From Mycobacterium triplex (GTDB lineage: Bacteria > Actinomycetota > Actinomycetes > Mycobacteriales > Mycobacteriaceae), in contig NZ_HG964446.1 of NCBI RefSeq assembly GCF_000689255.1, positions 2,822,854 through 2,886,853 on the forward strand: DNA of 64,000 nt, written 5' to 3'. Shown here in pieces: positions 47,392 through 60,600 of the stretch. Every line of letters begins with the position of its first letter. The first letter of the stretch is position 1. Under the pieces are notes generated by a model. It made no database searches and was not told where the DNA came from. It saw nothing but the letters and a program-made list of their open reading frames with translations. The translations under genes and the position numbers were made by a program.

Positions 47392-50300
47392 ATGGAACGT
47401 GGTGAGCGGGCGCACCCGCTGACGCGTGGACAGCTCGATATTTGGCTCTCGCAGGAAACCGGTTTCGCGGGTACCGAGTGGCAGCTTGGCCTTTTGGTGT
47501 TGATCGAGGGCGCCGTCCATCATGATTTGCTGCAGCAGGCGATCAGGCAAGTCGTTGCGGAGTCCGAGTCGGGCCGGGTTGCGTTCTTCGAAGCCGACGG
47601 TCACGTTTTACAGAAGGCCGTCGATTATCCGGATACAGAGCTGGGATTCTATGATTTCCGGGGCGCGGACGACCCCGTGCGAAAAGTCCGCGAAATGGCG
47701 TCCTCAATTCAGCGCACGCCAATGCCGTTCTCGGGTCCGCTTTTCATTTTTACGCTATTCCAGACGCAAGATGATGAATTCTATTTATTCGCTTGCTGCC
47801 ACCACATCGCGGTAGACGGCATGGGCATGGCGTTGGTGAGCCGCCGGGTCGCCACCGTCTACACCGCACTGGTCGCCGGCGAGCCCGTGCCGGACGCGTA
47901 CTTCGGTTCGTTGCAGGACCTGATCGACTGCGAGTCCGGTTACGAGGCGTCCGCCGACTACTCCGATGACCAGGCCTATTGGCAGGAACACCTGCCCACC
48001 GAATCGGGATTTCATTACCGGCTGCCGCAACTCACCACGGAGCGCGACCCCTATCTGACGTCGGCCTCGGTGCAGCTGGATCCGGCGGTGGTGGGCCGCA
48101 TGCAACAGCTGACGAAACAGTTGCGGGTCCGGCGGTATTCGGCCATTACGGCCGCGTGTGCGCTGTTGGTGCGTGGCTGGTCCGGAAATGCGTCCGAGGT
48201 GACGCTGGACTTCCCGGTCAGCCGCCGAGTGACCCCGGAGTCGAAGACATTGCCCGCGATGCTGGCCGGGGTTGTCCCGCTGGTGTTGACGACGGCTCCG
48301 GATTCGACGGTTGGCGATTTCGTCGCCCATGTCGACACGCGTATTCGGGAACTGTTGCAACATCAGCGTTTTCCGGTGCATGCCCTGGAAGGCGAGGGCG
48401 GCGCCCGGCAGGGCGCAAACCGGGTTGGCGTCAATTTCATCCCGTCCCGCCTGACCCTGAACCTCGCTGGTGCACCGGCACACGCGGGGTACACCAACCA
48501 CGGCCCGGTGGGTCACTTCGGGTTATTCTTCCTGGGGGCCGGCGATCAACTGTTCCTGAGCACGGCCGGTCCCGGGCAACCGTTCGCGAATTTCGACGTC
48601 GCCGACCTGGCGGCGAAGTTGCAGCAGGTGCTGTTGGCGATGGTCGAGGACCCGACGGCGACGCTGTCGTCGATCGCGGCGCTCGACGCCGACGACATGA
48701 CCCGCCTCGACGAGATCGGCAACCGGGCCGTCCTGACCGAGCTCGCTCCGGCGAAGGTGTCGATTCCGGCGACGTTCGCCAAACACGTCGAGCGCACCCC
48801 CGAGGCGGTCGCGGTCACCTTCGAGGGACGATCCACGACCTACCGGGAACTCGACGAGGCCGCCAACCGGTTGGCGCACCTGCTGGTCAGCGAGGGTGTC
48901 GGCCCGGGAAACGTGGTGGCACTTCAGTTTTCCCGGTCCGCCGACGCGATCATCGCGATCTTGGCCGTTTTGAAGACCGGTGCGGCATACCTGCCGATCG
49001 ATCCGGCACTCCCGCCCGCGCGCACCGAGTTCATGCTCGCCGACGCCGCGCCGACGGCGGCGGTGACCACCACAGACCTGCGGTCGCGGCTGGACGGACA
49101 GGATCTGGTCGTCATCGACGTCGCCGATCCCCGCATCGCGGCCCAGCCCAGCGCGGCCCTGCCGATGCCGGACCCGGACAACATCGCCCACGTCATCTAC
49201 ACGTCCGGCACCACCGGCACCCCCAAAGGTGTTGCGGTTACCCATCACAACGTCACGCAGCTGTTCGCCTGCTTCGATGCCGGCCTGCCCCGCACCGGCG
49301 TGTGGTCGCAGTGCCACTCGTTGGCCTTCGACTTCTCGGTGTGGGAGATCTGGGCCGCCCTGCTGGGGGGCCGTCGGCTGGTGGTGGTTCCGGAGTCGGT
49401 GACCCGTTCGCCGGAAGACTTCCACGCCTTGCTCGTCGGCGAACACGTCAGCGTGCTCACCCAGACGCCTTCGGCGGTGGGGATGCTCTCGCCCGAGGGT
49501 TTGGAGACCGCGGCGTTGGTGGTTGCCGGCGAGGCCTGCCCGCCGGAGGTCATGGATCAGTGGGCGCCCGGCCGAGTGATGGTCAACGGCTACGGCCCCA
49601 CCGAGACCACGGTGTGTGTGGCGATCAGCGCGCCGCTGGTGCCGGGATCCGGGGTGGTGCCGATCGGTTCGCCCGTCCCGGGCGCCGCGCTGTTCGTGCT
49701 GGACCGGTGGTTGAAGCCGGTGCCGCCCGGCGTGGTCGGCGAGTTGTATGTGGCCGGCGCCGGTGTGGCGTGCGGCTACGTGCGCCGCGCCGGTTTGACC
49801 GCGTCGCGGTTCGTGGCATGCCCGTTCGGGCAGCCGGGGGAGCGGATGTACCGCACCGGGGACCTGGTCTCCTGGGGAGACGACGGGCAGCTGCTCTACC
49901 TCGGCCGCGCAGACGAGCAGGTCAAGATCCGCGGCTACCGCATCGAGCTGGGCGAGGTCCAGGCCGCCCTGGCCGCGCTGGACGACGTCAAGCAGGCCGC
50001 GGTCATCGCCCGCGAGGACCGGCCCGGCGACAAGCGCCTGGTCGGCTATGTCACCGGCAGTGTCGACCCCGCCGCGGCCCGGGCCAGGCTGGCCGAGCGG
50101 CTGCCCGCCTACATGGTGCCCGCCGCGGTCGTCGTCTTGCCGGCGCTGCCGCTGACGCCCAACGGCAAGCTGGACACCCGCGCCCTGCCGGCGCCCGAAT
50201 ACCACAACGTCGGCGGCGCCTACCGTGCCCCGACGACGGCCGTCGAAGAGGTGCTGGCCGGCATCTACTCCGAAATCCTCGGCCTCGAGCGGGTCGGAAT

Positions 50301-53300
50301 CGACGACTCGTTCTTCGACCTGGGCGGCGACAGCATCCTGTCGATGCAGGTCGTGGCGCGGGCCCGGGCGGCCGGAGTGCTGCTGCGTCCGCGCGACATC
50401 TTCGTCGAACAGTCCGTGGCGCGGCTGGCCCAGGTCGCCAGCGTGGCCACCGGCGAGATCGGGGTGGCCGACGAGGGTCTCGGCGAGGTGGTGTCCACCC
50501 CGATCATCCGCTGGCTGCAAGACGTCGACGGCCCGGTCGAGCAGTTCAACCAGGCGATGGTGGTGCAAGCCCCGGCCGGAGTGACCGAACCCGACGTGGC
50601 GGTGGTGCTCCAGGCGCTGGTGGACAGGCATGCCACCCTGCGGATGCGGGCCGACGACGACGGCGCCGGCGGCTGGTCGTTGTGGGTGCCCGAGGTCGAG
50701 TCGCTGGAAGGCGCCGGTCTGGTGCACACGGTCGACGTGCTGACCGACGAGGCGCTCGCCGAGGCGCGCTCGCGGCTGAACCCGGCCACCGGGGCGATGC
50801 TCAGCGCGCTGTGGGTGACCTCCACCAACCAACTGGCGCTGATCATCCACCACCTGGCCGTCGACGGCGTGTCGTGGCGAATCCTGTTGGAAGACTTGAA
50901 CATCGCGTGGGCTCAACATCACAGCGGGCAAGAGGTCCAGTTGCCGGCGCCGGGGACGTCGTTTGCCCGCTGGTCCGCACTGCTGGCAGAGCACGCCCGC
51001 GACGCGGCCGTCGTGGCGCACGCGGACGCCTGGCGGCAGGTGGCCTCGACCCCGGCCGCGTTGCCGGCGGTGCAGCCGGCGGTCGATACGCACGCCAACG
51101 CCGGACGGCTGTCGGTGGACCTGGACGTCGACACCACCCGTCAGCTCCTGGGCGAAGTCCCCGCCGCGTTTCACGCTGGGGTGCAAGACATTCTGCTGAT
51201 CGCGTTCGGATTGGCCTGGGCCGAATTCCTCGGCTCCCCGGGCCAGGCGCTCGCCGTCGACGTCGAGGGGCACGGGCGCAACGAAGAGCTCACTCCCTAC
51301 GTGGACCTGTCGCGCACGGTCGGCTGGTTCACCTCCAAGTACCCGGTGTCGCTGACCGTGGCTGGCCTGGACTGGTCGCGGGTGACCGCCGGCGACCCGG
51401 CACTCGGCGCGGTGATCAAGGAAGTCAAGGAACAGCTGCGCGCCCTGCCCGACGGACTGACCTACGGTCTGCTGCGTTATCTGAACGACGAGGTCGACCT
51501 GGGCGGAGCCGACCCGGCGATCGGCTTCAACTACTTGGGCCGCATGGGTGCCTCGGCGGCCGAGCTCTCCGAGGACCTGTGGCGAGTCAGCCAGGACAGC
51601 CTCGCGCTGGCCGGTGCGGCCGCCTCGATCCCAATGCCGTTGGCGCACACCGTCGAACTCAACGCCGGTACCGTCGACAGCGAAGCCGGCCCGCATCTGC
51701 ACGCCAACTGGACCTGGGCGCCTTCAGCACTCGACGAGACCCAGATCAACCGGCTCAGCCAGCTGTGGTTCGAGGCGCTGGCCGGCATTTGCGCGCACGT
51801 GCGCGGCGGTGGCGGCGGCCTGACGCCGTCCGATGTGGCCCCGGCGCGGCTGAGCCAGCAGCAAATCGACGAGCTGTCCCGGCAGCTGCGGGTTGCCGAC
51901 GTGCTTCCGCTGACCCCGGTGCAGCAGGGGCTGTTGTTCCACAGCGCGCTCGCGGAGGGCTCCGGCGACGATCTGTACGCGGTGCAGTTGGGCGTCACGG
52001 TGACCGGCCCGCTCAACCAGAAGCGGCTGCGCGAGGCGGTGCAGACCGTGGTCAACCGCCACCCCAACCTGGCGGCGCAATTCTGCCAACAGTTCGACGA
52101 GCCGATCCAGATCATCCCGGCCGAGCCCGTCATGGCGTGGCAGTACGTTGAAATGGTCGGCGCCGAAACCGAAGTCGATCAGCGGGTCCAACAGCTGTGC
52201 GCCGACGAACGCGCCGCGGTGTGCGACATCGCCGAGGAGCCGGCTTTCCGGGTGGCCCTGATCCGCACCGGGGACAACCAGCACCGGTTTGTGATGACCA
52301 TCCACCACATCGTGATCGATGGCTGGTCGCTGCCGATCCTGCTGCAGGAGATCTTCACGCTCTACTACGGGCAGCGGTTGGCCGCGCCCCCGTCGTATCG
52401 CAGCTTTGTCACCTGGCTGGCCGAGCAGGACCGCGACGCCGCACAAGCCGCCTGGGGCGAAGTGCTGGCCGGCTTCGACACACCGACGCTGGTGAGCCCG
52501 CCCGGGCAGGCCGCCGAGCGCGGCGTGGAATCGTATCGGGTGCAAGCCGATGTCACCCAGGCCCTCACCGAGCTGGCGCGCGCGAACCACACCACCGTCA
52601 GCAACGTGCTGCAGGCGGCCTGGGCGCAGGTGCTGATGTGGCTGACCGGCCACCACGATGTCGTCTTCGGCACCGCGGTTTCCGGGCGGCCGAGCGAACT
52701 GCCCGGCGCGGACGCGCTGGTGGGTCTGCTGATCAACACCGTGCCGGTGCGGGCCAGCGCCACGGCCACCACCACGATCGCCGACCTGATGGCCCAGTTG
52801 CAGCGGTACCACAACGACACCCTCGAGTACGACCACCTGGCGCTGCGGGACATCCACCGGGTGACCGGTCACGACCAGCTGTTCGACACGCTGTTCCTCT
52901 ACGAGAACTACCCGGTCGACGCCGGCGCGCTGTTGGGCGTGCACGAGTTGGCCATCACCGATTTCAGCAGTCGCGAATTCAACCACTACCCGCTGTCGGT
53001 GGTCGTGACGCCGGGCCATGAACTGAGCCTGCGCGTCGAATTCGACAGCCACGTCTTCGATGTCGCCACCATCGACTCGCTGATCGAGCGGTTGCGGCGG
53101 GTGTTGGTCACGATGACCACCGATCCCACCCGGCGGCTGTCGTCGATCGACCTGCTCGACGCCGATGAGCATGCCCGGCTCGAGGAATGGGGCAACCGCG
53201 AGGTGCTGACGCTGCCCGCCAGCGCCCCGGTGTCGATTCCGGAACTGTTCGCCGCTCAGGTCGCGCGCGCCCCGGAGGCCGTGGCGGTCAACAGCGGAGA

Positions 53301-56300
53301 CGGGTCGTGGACCTACCGCGAACTCGACGAGGCCGCAAACCGGTTGGCGCACTTGCTATCCGACCGTGGCGCCGGACCCGGCGAGCGAGTGGCGGTGCTG
53401 CTCAACCGATCTGCCGAAGCGATCGTCTCGCTGCTGGCGGTGCTGAAGACGGGTGCGGCGTATCTGCCGATGGATCCCGCACACCCGACGGCGCGGATGG
53501 AGTTCATGCTGTCGGACTCCGCGCCCATCGCCGCCCTGACCACCGCGGACCTGCGGCCACGGCTGGACAGCGCCGACCTGCCGATCATCGATGTCGAGGA
53601 CCCGGCGATCGGCGCCGCACCGAACACCGCATTGCCGACACCGGCGGCCGATCACGTTGCCTACATCATCTACACCTCGGGCACCACGGGTAAGCCCAAG
53701 GGCGTGGCGGTCACGCACCGCAATGTGACCCAGCTGCTGGAGTCGCTGGACGCCGAGATGGAGATGGGTCAGGTTTGGACACAATGCCATTCGCTGGCAT
53801 TCGACTACTCGGTGTGGGAGATCTGGGGAGCGCTGCTGCACGGCGGCCGGGTGGTCGTGGTGCCCGACGCCGTGGTCCGCTCGCCGGAAGACCTGCATGC
53901 CTTGCTGGTCAGCGAACAGGTCAGCGTGCTGAGCCAGACGCCTTCGGCGTTCTACGCGCTGCAAGCCGCCGACGCGCTGCAGCCCGAGCTGGGACAGCAG
54001 CTCAAACTGCAAACCGTGGTATTCGGTGGCGAAGCGCTTGAGCCGCAACGTCTTCAGACGTGGTTGCACAACCACCCGGGACTGCCTCGGATGATCAACA
54101 TGTACGGCATCACCGAGACGACCGTGCACGCCTCGTTCCGCGAGATCGTCGACGCCGACATCGACAGCAACAACAGCCCCATCGGGGTGCCGTTGGCGCA
54201 CCTCGCGTTCTTCGTGCTGGACGGCTGGCTGCGGCCCGTCGCACCCGGGGTGGTCGGCGAGCTGTACGTGGCCGGCGCCGGGGTGGCGAGCGGATACGTC
54301 GGCCGCCCGGACCTGACGACGACGCGGTTCGTCGCCTGCCCGTTCGGCGGACCCGGATCGCGGATGTATCGCACCGGTGACCTGGTGTCCTGGGGCGCCG
54401 ACGGGCAGCTGCGGTACATGGGACGCGCCGACAAGCAGGTCAAGATCCGCGGCTACCGCATCGAACTCGGTGAGATCCAGGCCGCGCTGGCCGGTGTGGA
54501 CGGCGTCTCGCAGGCCGCGGTGATCGCCCGCGAGGACCGCCCCGGCGACAAGCGCCTGGTCGGCTACGTCACCGGAACCGCGGACCCGACCGAGATCCGC
54601 AGCCAGCTGGCCGAGCGGCTGCCGTCGTACATGGTGCCCGTCGCGGTGGTGGTGTTGGACGCGCTGCCGTTGACGGTCAACGGCAAGCTCGACACTCGCG
54701 CGCTGCCCGCCCCGGAGTACTCCGACGCCGACAGCTACCGCGCCCCGACCGACGCGATCGAGGAAATCCTGGCCGGGGTCTACGCCCAGGTGCTGGGTGT
54801 GGAGCGGGTCGGTGTCGACGACTCCTTCTTCGACCTGGGCGGCGACAGCATTCTGTCGATGCAGGTGGTGGCGCGGGCCCGGGCGGCCGGCGTAATGTGC
54901 CGTCCCCGTGACGTTTTCGTCGAGCAGACCGTCGCGCGGCTGGCCCGGGTGGCCAGGATGGGCGGCGAGGGCGATGGCGCGGCCGACGAGGGTCTGGGTG
55001 AGGTCATCGCCACCCCGATCATCCGCTGGCTGCAGGAAACCGACGGCCCGGTCGAGCAGTTCAACCAGACGATGGTGGTGCAGGCTCCCGACGAGGTGAC
55101 CGAGGCCGACGCGATCGCGGTGCTGCAGGCGCTGGTGGATCGGCACGCGATGTTGCGGCTGCGGGTGGACGACGACGGCGCCGGCGGCTGGTCGTTGTGG
55201 GTGCCCGAGGTCGGCTCGGTGGACGCCGCTGCGCTGCTGCGGTCGGTCGACGCGCTGTCCGACGAGGCGCTCGTCGAGGCGCGCTCCCGGCTGAGCCCGG
55301 CCGCCGGCGTGATGTTGAGCGCGCTGTGGGTCGGGTCCACCTCGCAGCTGGTGCTGATCGTTCACCACCTGGCCGTCGATGGTGTGTCGTGGCGAATCTT
55401 GTTGGAAGACTTGAACATTGCATGGGCCCAGCGCCACAGCGGGCAAGAGGTGGAGCTGCCGGCGCCGGGCACGTCGTTCGCCCGGTGGTCGTCGCTGCTG
55501 GACCAGCACGCGCGGGTTCCCGAGGTCGTCGCCCAGGCCGAGGCGTGGCGGCAGGTGGCCGCCGTGCCCGCCGCGCTGCCGGCCGCGCAGCCCGGAACCG
55601 ACACCTTCGCCACGGCCGGACAGCTGTCGGTCGGGCTGGACATCGAGACGACGCGGCAGCTGTTGGGTGAGGTGCCGGCGGCGTTTCGCGCCGGGGTGCA
55701 AGACATTCTGTTGATCGCGTTCGGGTTGGCCTGGGCGGAGTTCCTGGGCAGCAAGGGCGCGCCGATCGGCATCGACGTCGAGGGCCACGGGCGTCACGAG
55801 GAATTGGCCGCCGACGTGGACCTGTCGCGCACGGTCGGCTGGTTTACCACCAAGTACCCGGTGTCGCTTGCCGTCGGTGAGCTGGGCTGGACGCAGGTGG
55901 TCGCCGGCGACACCGCGCTGGGGCCGGTGATCAAGGACGCCAAGGAGCAACTGCGCGGCCTGCCCGACCCGCTGACCTACGGACTGCTGCGGTACCTGAA
56001 CCCCGACGTCGACCTCGACGGGTCCGACCCCGCAATCGGTTTCAACTACCTGGGCCGGCTGGGCGCGGGCGCGACGGACCTCTCCGGTGACCTGTGGCAG
56101 CTCTCGCAGGACGACCTGCCGGCCGCCGCGGCGGCCACGGCCGTCGCGATGCCGCTGGCCCACACCGTCGAGCTCAACGCCGGCACCATGGACACCGAGG
56201 GTGGCCCGCAACTGCAGGCCAACTGGACCTGGGCGTCCTCCGCGCTGGATCAGGCGCAGATTGATCGGTTGAGCCAGTTGTGGTTTGACGCGCTGTCGGG

Positions 56301-57663
56301 TATCTGCGCGCACGTGCGCAACGGTGGCGGCGGTTTGACACCGTCCGATATTGCGCCGGCGCGGATGAGCCAGCAGCAGATCGACGAACTGCAGCAGACC
56401 GGTCAGATCGCCGACGTGTTGCCGCTGACCCCGCTGCAGCAGGGCCTGTTCTTCCACGCCAGCACCGCCGAGGACCTCGGCGTCAGCGGCGACGACCTGT
56501 ACGCGGTGCAGCTCGACATCAGCATCACCGGTGCCGTCGACCCGGACCGGCTGCGCGATGCGGTGCACACCGTCGTCACCCGGCACCCGCACCTGGTGGC
56601 ACGCTTCAGCGGTGACTACGACGAGCCGCTGCAGATTCTGCCGGCCGAACCCGAGTTGACTTGGCAGTACCTCGAATTGGCTGGCGGCGATGTCGACGAC
56701 CAGGTCGAGCAGGTGTCGGCGGCCGAACGTGCCGCCGTCTGCGATCTCGCCGCCTTGCCGGCCTTCCGGGCGGCCTTGCTGCGCACCGCGGACAACCAGT
56801 ACCGCTTCGTGCTGACCAATCACCACATCGTGCTGGACGGTTGGTCGAAACCGCTTCTGCTGCAAGAGATTTTCGCCGGCTACTACGGTGCCAGGCTTCC
56901 TGCGCCGGTGTCATACCGCAGGTTTGTCACCTGGCTGGCCGGTCAGGATCGCAGCGCTGCCCGGGCGGCGTGGCGCGAGGTCTTCGACGGCTTTGACACC
57001 CCGACCCTGGTCGGCCCGCCGCAACGGATGGGGCTTGGGGCGCGCGGTGTCGAAGAGTTCCAGGTGTCCGCCGAGACCACGAGCGCGCTGAGCGAGCTGG
57101 CCCGGTCCTGCCGCACCACGGTCAGCACCGTGCTGCAGGCCGCCTGGGCGCAGCTGCTGATGCGGATGACCGGTCAGGCCGACGTCGCCTTCGGCACCGC
57201 GGTTTCCGGACGGCCGACGGACCTGCACGGCGCGGAATCCATTGTGGGCCTGATGATCAACACGGTGCCGATCCGGGCCAACCTCAACTCGGCCGAAACC
57301 ATCGGCGACTTGCTCGACCAACTGCAAAGCTCCTACACCGACACACTCGAACACCAGTATTTGGGGTTGAACGAAATTCACCGAATCACCGGGCACGACC
57401 AGCTTTTCGACACGATGTTCGTCTACGAGAACTACCCGATCGACACGGCTGCGCTCTCGGGCGTTCAGGACCTGACGGTCACCAAGTTCACGAACCGCGA
57501 ATACAACCACTACCCGCTTTCGGTGCAAGCCGTGCCGGGTCACGAACTGGGCCTTCGCGTGGAGTACGACACCGATGTCTTCGACAAGGCCAGTATCGAA
57601 ACGCTGGTCGAGCGGTTGCGGCGGGTACTGGTAGCCATGACTGACGATGCGGGGGACGAGTAA
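47392..57663 (+). CDS. mps1: glycopeptidolipid NRPS, modules 1-2 (Mps1)
   Basis: A 3423-residue NRPS. Domains by motif: starter C (HHIAVDG, 137-143), A1 (about 456-930, [11 protein letters not shown] from 603), PCP1 (S981), E1 (HHLAVDG from 1153), C2 (HHIVIDG from 1638), A2 (about 1947-2435, [11 protein letters not shown] from 2094), PCP2 (S2486), E2 (HH at 2658), and a terminal C3 (from 3007, HHIVLDG at 3144). Specificity residues of A1 read D-F-W-T-V-A-G-V-C (Phe-like); A2 reads D-Y-W-S-V-G-M-V-H (Thr-like). Both PCPs have GGDSI, normal before E domains. The product stage should be acyl-D-Phe-D-allo-Thr. The ATG at 47392 has ggggg 6 nt upstream; the stop overlaps the mps2 start by one base (TAATG). 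The ending C domain passes the chain to Mps2. Confidence 0.93.
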   Translation: MERGERAHPLTRGQLDIWLSQETGFAGTEWQLGLLVLIEGAVHHDLLQQAIRQVVAESESGRVAFFEADGHVLQKAVDYPDTELGFYDFRGADDPVRKVREMASSIQRTPMPFSGPLFIFTLFQTQDDEFYLFACCHHIAVDGMGMALVSRRVATVYTALVAGEPVPDAYFGSLQDLIDCESGYEASADYSDDQAYWQEHLPTESGFHYRLPQLTTERDPYLTSASVQLDPAVVGRMQQLTKQLRVRRYSAITAACALLVRGWSGNASEVTLDFPVSRRVTPESKTLPAMLAGVVPLVLTTAPDSTVGDFVAHVDTRIRELLQHQRFPVHALEGEGGARQGANRVGVNFIPSRLTLNLAGAPAHAGYTNHGPVGHFGLFFLGAGDQLFLSTAGPGQPFANFDVADLAAKLQQVLLAMVEDPTATLSSIAALDADDMTRLDEIGNRAVLTELAPAKVSIPATFAKHVERTPEAVAVTFEGRSTTYRELDEAANRLAHLLVSEGVGPGNVVALQFSRSADAIIAILAVLKTGAAYLPIDPALPPARTEFMLADAAPTAAVTTTDLRSRLDGQDLVVIDVADPRIAAQPSAALPMPDPDNIAHVIYTSGTTGTPKGVAVTHHNVTQLFACFDAGLPRTGVWSQCHSLAFDFSVWEIWAALLGGRRLVVVPESVTRSPEDFHALLVGEHVSVLTQTPSAVGMLSPEGLETAALVVAGEACPPEVMDQWAPGRVMVNGYGPTETTVCVAISAPLVPGSGVVPIGSPVPGAALFVLDRWLKPVPPGVVGELYVAGAGVACGYVRRAGLTASRFVACPFGQPGERMYRTGDLVSWGDDGQLLYLGRADEQVKIRGYRIELGEVQAALAALDDVKQAAVIAREDRPGDKRLVGYVTGSVDPAAARARLAERLPAYMVPAAVVVLPALPLTPNGKLDTRALPAPEYHNVGGAYRAPTTAVEEVLAGIYSEILGLERVGIDDSFFDLGGDSILSMQVVARARAAGVLLRPRDIFVEQSVARLAQVASVATGEIGVADEGLGEVVSTPIIRWLQDVDGPVEQFNQAMVVQAPAGVTEPDVAVVLQALVDRHATLRMRADDDGAGGWSLWVPEVESLEGAGLVHTVDVLTDEALAEARSRLNPATGAMLSALWVTSTNQLALIIHHLAVDGVSWRILLEDLNIAWAQHHSGQEVQLPAPGTSFARWSALLAEHARDAAVVAHADAWRQVASTPAALPAVQPAVDTHANAGRLSVDLDVDTTRQLLGEVPAAFHAGVQDILLIAFGLAWAEFLGSPGQALAVDVEGHGRNEELTPYVDLSRTVGWFTSKYPVSLTVAGLDWSRVTAGDPALGAVIKEVKEQLRALPDGLTYGLLRYLNDEVDLGGADPAIGFNYLGRMGASAAELSEDLWRVSQDSLALAGAAASIPMPLAHTVELNAGTVDSEAGPHLHANWTWAPSALDETQINRLSQLWFEALAGICAHVRGGGGGLTPSDVAPARLSQQQIDELSRQLRVADVLPLTPVQQGLLFHSALAEGSGDDLYAVQLGVTVTGPLNQKRLREAVQTVVNRHPNLAAQFCQQFDEPIQIIPAEPVMAWQYVEMVGAETEVDQRVQQLCADERAAVCDIAEEPAFRVALIRTGDNQHRFVMTIHHIVIDGWSLPILLQEIFTLYYGQRLAAPPSYRSFVTWLAEQDRDAAQAAWGEVLAGFDTPTLVSPPGQAAERGVESYRVQADVTQALTELARANHTTVSNVLQAAWAQVLMWLTGHHDVVFGTAVSGRPSELPGADALVGLLINTVPVRASATATTTIADLMAQLQRYHNDTLEYDHLALRDIHRVTGHDQLFDTLFLYENYPVDAGALLGVHELAITDFSSREFNHYPLSVVVTPGHELSLRVEFDSHVFDVATIDSLIERLRRVLVTMTTDPTRRLSSIDLLDADEHARLEEWGNREVLTLPASAPVSIPELFAAQVARAPEAVAVNSGDGSWTYRELDEAANRLAHLLSDRGAGPGERVAVLLNRSAEAIVSLLAVLKTGAAYLPMDPAHPTARMEFMLSDSAPIAALTTADLRPRLDSADLPIIDVEDPAIGAAPNTALPTPAADHVAYIIYTSGTTGKPKGVAVTHRNVTQLLESLDAEMEMGQVWTQCHSLAFDYSVWEIWGALLHGGRVVVVPDAVVRSPEDLHALLVSEQVSVLSQTPSAFYALQAADALQPELGQQLKLQTVVFGGEALEPQRLQTWLHNHPGLPRMINMYGITETTVHASFREIVDADIDSNNSPIGVPLAHLAFFVLDGWLRPVAPGVVGELYVAGAGVASGYVGRPDLTTTRFVACPFGGPGSRMYRTGDLVSWGADGQLRYMGRADKQVKIRGYRIELGEIQAALAGVDGVSQAAVIAREDRPGDKRLVGYVTGTADPTEIRSQLAERLPSYMVPVAVVVLDALPLTVNGKLDTRALPAPEYSDADSYRAPTDAIEEILAGVYAQVLGVERVGVDDSFFDLGGDSILSMQVVARARAAGVMCRPRDVFVEQTVARLARVARMGGEGDGAADEGLGEVIATPIIRWLQETDGPVEQFNQTMVVQAPDEVTEADAIAVLQALVDRHAMLRLRVDDDGAGGWSLWVPEVGSVDAAALLRSVDALSDEALVEARSRLSPAAGVMLSALWVGSTSQLVLIVHHLAVDGVSWRILLEDLNIAWAQRHSGQEVELPAPGTSFARWSSLLDQHARVPEVVAQAEAWRQVAAVPAALPAAQPGTDTFATAGQLSVGLDIETTRQLLGEVPAAFRAGVQDILLIAFGLAWAEFLGSKGAPIGIDVEGHGRHEELAADVDLSRTVGWFTTKYPVSLAVGELGWTQVVAGDTALGPVIKDAKEQLRGLPDPLTYGLLRYLNPDVDLDGSDPAIGFNYLGRLGAGATDLSGDLWQLSQDDLPAAAAATAVAMPLAHTVELNAGTMDTEGGPQLQANWTWASSALDQAQIDRLSQLWFDALSGICAHVRNGGGGLTPSDIAPARMSQQQIDELQQTGQIADVLPLTPLQQGLFFHASTAEDLGVSGDDLYAVQLDISITGAVDPDRLRDAVHTVVTRHPHLVARFSGDYDEPLQILPAEPELTWQYLELAGGDVDDQVEQVSAAERAAVCDLAALPAFRAALLRTADNQYRFVLTNHHIVLDGWSKPLLLQEIFAGYYGARLPAPVSYRRFVTWLAGQDRSAARAAWREVFDGFDTPTLVGPPQRMGLGARGVEEFQVSAETTSALSELARSCRTTVSTVLQAAWAQLLMRMTGQADVAFGTAVSGRPTDLHGAESIVGLMINTVPIRANLNSAETIGDLLDQLQSSYTDTLEHQYLGLNEIHRITGHDQLFDTMFVYENYPIDTAALSGVQDLTVTKFTNREYNHYPLSVQAVPGHELGLRVEYDTDVFDKASIETLVERLRRVLVAMTDDAGDE

Positions 57664-60600
57664 TGGCCGACGGAAAACGGCGGCTGTTATCGATTGACCT
57701 TCTGGACGAGGGTGAGACCGCGCGGTTGGACGACTGGGGCAACCGTGCGGTGTTGACCCGGCCGGTGAAGGCAGTGACGATTGCCGAGCTGTTTGCGGCG
57801 CAGGTCGCGAACGCCCCGGAGGCCGTGGCGCTGGTGTGCGGGGACCGGTCGTGGACCTATCGCGAGGTCGACGAGACCGCGGAACGATTGGCACGGGTGC
57901 TGACCGCTCACGGTGCGGGCCCGGGACATACTGTGGCGCTGCTGTTTTCGCGGTCAACCGAGGCGATCGTGTCGATGATGGCGGTGCTCAAGGCCGGAGC
58001 GGCCTACCTGCCGATCGACCCCGCGCTGCCGGACGCGCGGGTGGAATTCATGCTCGGCGACGCTACCCCGGTCGCGGCGATCAGCACCGCGGCGCTGCGG
58101 TCGCGGTTCGACGGGGCCGACCTATTCGTCGTCGACTTCGACGACCCGGGCGACGACCCCGGCGTCGAATTGTCCGCGCCGGCACCGGAAGACCTGGCCT
58201 ACATGATTTACACCTCGGGAACCACCGGGGTGCCCAAGGGTGTCGCGATCACGCACCAGAACGCGACGTCGCTACTGGAGAAGCTGCACTCGGCCGTGCC
58301 GGCCGGCCCGGGACAGACTTGGTCGCAATGGCATTCGTATAGCTTCGACGTCTCGGTGTGGGAGATCTTCGGCGCCCTGCTGCATGGCGGTCGGCTGGTG
58401 ATCGTCCCCGAAACGGTGGCCAGTTCACCCGAGGATCTGCACGCCCTGCTGCTCGCCGAAAAGGTCAATGTGCTGTGCCAAACCCCTTCTGCGGCAGCGA
58501 TGCTGTCGTCGGAAGGGCTGGAGTCGACCGCGGTGTTCGTGGCGGGCGAGGCGCTGCCGTCCGAGGTGGTGGATCGGTGGGCGCCGGGACGGGTGCTGAT
58601 CAACGCCTACGGTCCGACCGAGGGCACGATCTATGCGGCGATGAGTACGCCGTTGACGCCGGGTGCGCCGGCGCCGATCGGTGTGCCCGTGCCGGGCGCG
58701 GCGTTGTTCGTGTTGGACAAGTTTCTGCGGCCCGCGCTCGAGGGTGTGACCGGCGAGCTGTACATCGCGGGTCGCGGTGTGGCCAGTGGGTATCTGCGGC
58801 GGTCCCCGCTGACCGCGTCGCGGTTCGTGGCGTGCCCGTTCGGCGAGCCGGGCGACCGGATGTATCGCACCGGGGACCTGGTGCGCTGGGGCCCCGACGG
58901 ACAGCTGCAGTACCTGGGCCGGGCCGACGAGCAGGTCAAGATCCGTGGTTATCGCATCGAATTGGGTGAGGTGCAGGCGGCTTTGGCCGGCCTCGACGGG
59001 GTGCAGGCCGCGGCGGTGATCGCTCGCGAGGATCGCCCGGGCGACAAGCGACTGGTCGGGTACGTCACCGTCACCGCTGAGGTGGACACCGCGCTGATGC
59101 GCACCACGCTCGCGGAGCGGCTGCCGGCCTACATGGTGCCGTCGGCGATCGTCGTGCTCGACGCCCTGCCGCTGAACGTCAGCGGCAAGCTCGACAAACG
59201 CGCCCTGCCGGCACCCGAATACGCCGGCGGTAACGAATATCGCGCGCCGACCGACGCGGTCGAGGAGATCCTGGCCGGAATCTACGCGCAGGTGCTCGGC
59301 GTCGAGCGGGTCGGCGTCGACGACTCCTTCTTCGACCTGGGCGGCGACAGCATCCTGTCGATGCAGGTGTCGGCGCGCGCCCGGGCCGCCGGCGTAATGT
59401 GCCGTCCCCGTGACATTTTCGTCGAGCAGACGGTGGCTCGGCTGGCCCGGGTGGTCACGATGACCGACGGCGCCGACGGCGTCGTCGACGAGGGCATCGG
59501 CGATGTGGTCGCCACCCCGATCATCCGCTGGCTGCAGGGCGTCGTCGGCCCCGTCGAGCAGTTCAACCAGACGATGGTGGTGCAGGCTCCGTCGGCAGTG
59601 ACCGAGGCCGACGTGGCGCCGGTGCTGCAGGCGTTGATCGATCGGCATCCCACCCTGCGGTTGCGGGTCGAGGACGACGACGCGGGCGAATGGTCGCTTC
59701 AGATACCCGAAGTCGGGACCCTGGCCGCCGCGGAACTGCTGCAGTCGGTCGACGTGTTGACCGACGAGGCGCTCGTCGAGGCGCGCTCCCGGCTCAACCC
59801 GGCCGCCGGTGTGATGCTGAGCGCGTTGTGGGTCGGGTCCACCTCGCAGCTGGTGTTGATCATCCATCACCTGGCCGTCGATGGTGTGTCGTGGCGAATC
59901 CTGTTGGAAGACTTGAACATTGCGTGGGCCCAGCACCACAGCGGGCAGCCTCTTGCGCTGCCGCCCGGCGGGACGTCGTTTGCCCGCTGGTCGTCGCTGC
60001 TGCAGGAGTACGCGCAGCGTCCCGCGGTGACCGAGCAGGCCGAGGCGTGGCGGCGAGTGACTTCGGTCCCGGCCGCCCTGCCGGCGGTGCGCCCCGAGGT
60101 GGACACCTACGTCAGCGCCGAGCAGATGTCGGCCGAGCTCGACGTCGAGACGACCCGGCTGCTGTTGGGTGAGGTGCCGGCGGCGTTTCACGCTGGGGTG
60201 CAAGACATTCTGTTGATCGCGTTCGGGTTGGCCTGGGCGGAGTTCCTGGGCACCGGCGCGCCGATCGGCATCGGCGTCGAGGGCCACGGCCGTCACGAGG
60301 AATTGGCGCCGGGCGTCGACCTGTCGCGCACCGTCGGCTGGTTCACCACCAAGTACCCGGTCTCGCTGGCCGTCGGCGGTCTGGACTGGGCCAAGGTGGT
60401 CGCGGGCGACACCGCGCTGGGGCCGCTGATCAAGGACGCCAAGGAGCAGCTGCGCGGCCTGCCCGACCCGCTGACCTACGGACTGCTGCGCTACGCGAAC
60501 AACGAGGTCGACCTGCACGGCGGTGACCCGGCGATCGGGTTCAACTACCTGGGCCGGCTCGGCGCCGGCACGGCGGCGGAGCTCTCCGGCGATCTGTGGC

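Noticed and set aside
47359..47392. Earlier ATG for mps1 at 47359
   Set aside because: No ribosome site precedes it, while the ATG at 47392 has one and begins with sequence that fits the starter C domain.
48523..51702. A 1059-codon open frame on the minus strand
   Set aside because: It is antisense to mps1 in a GC-rich region, where opposite frames stay open by codon bias; its translation is arginine-, glycine- and histidine-rich with no domain.
53356..56865. A 1169-codon minus-strand frame, and a similar one at 58425-61331
   Set aside because: Both mirror NRPS repeats on the plus strand and show the same low-complexity composition; the plus-strand motifs are unambiguous.
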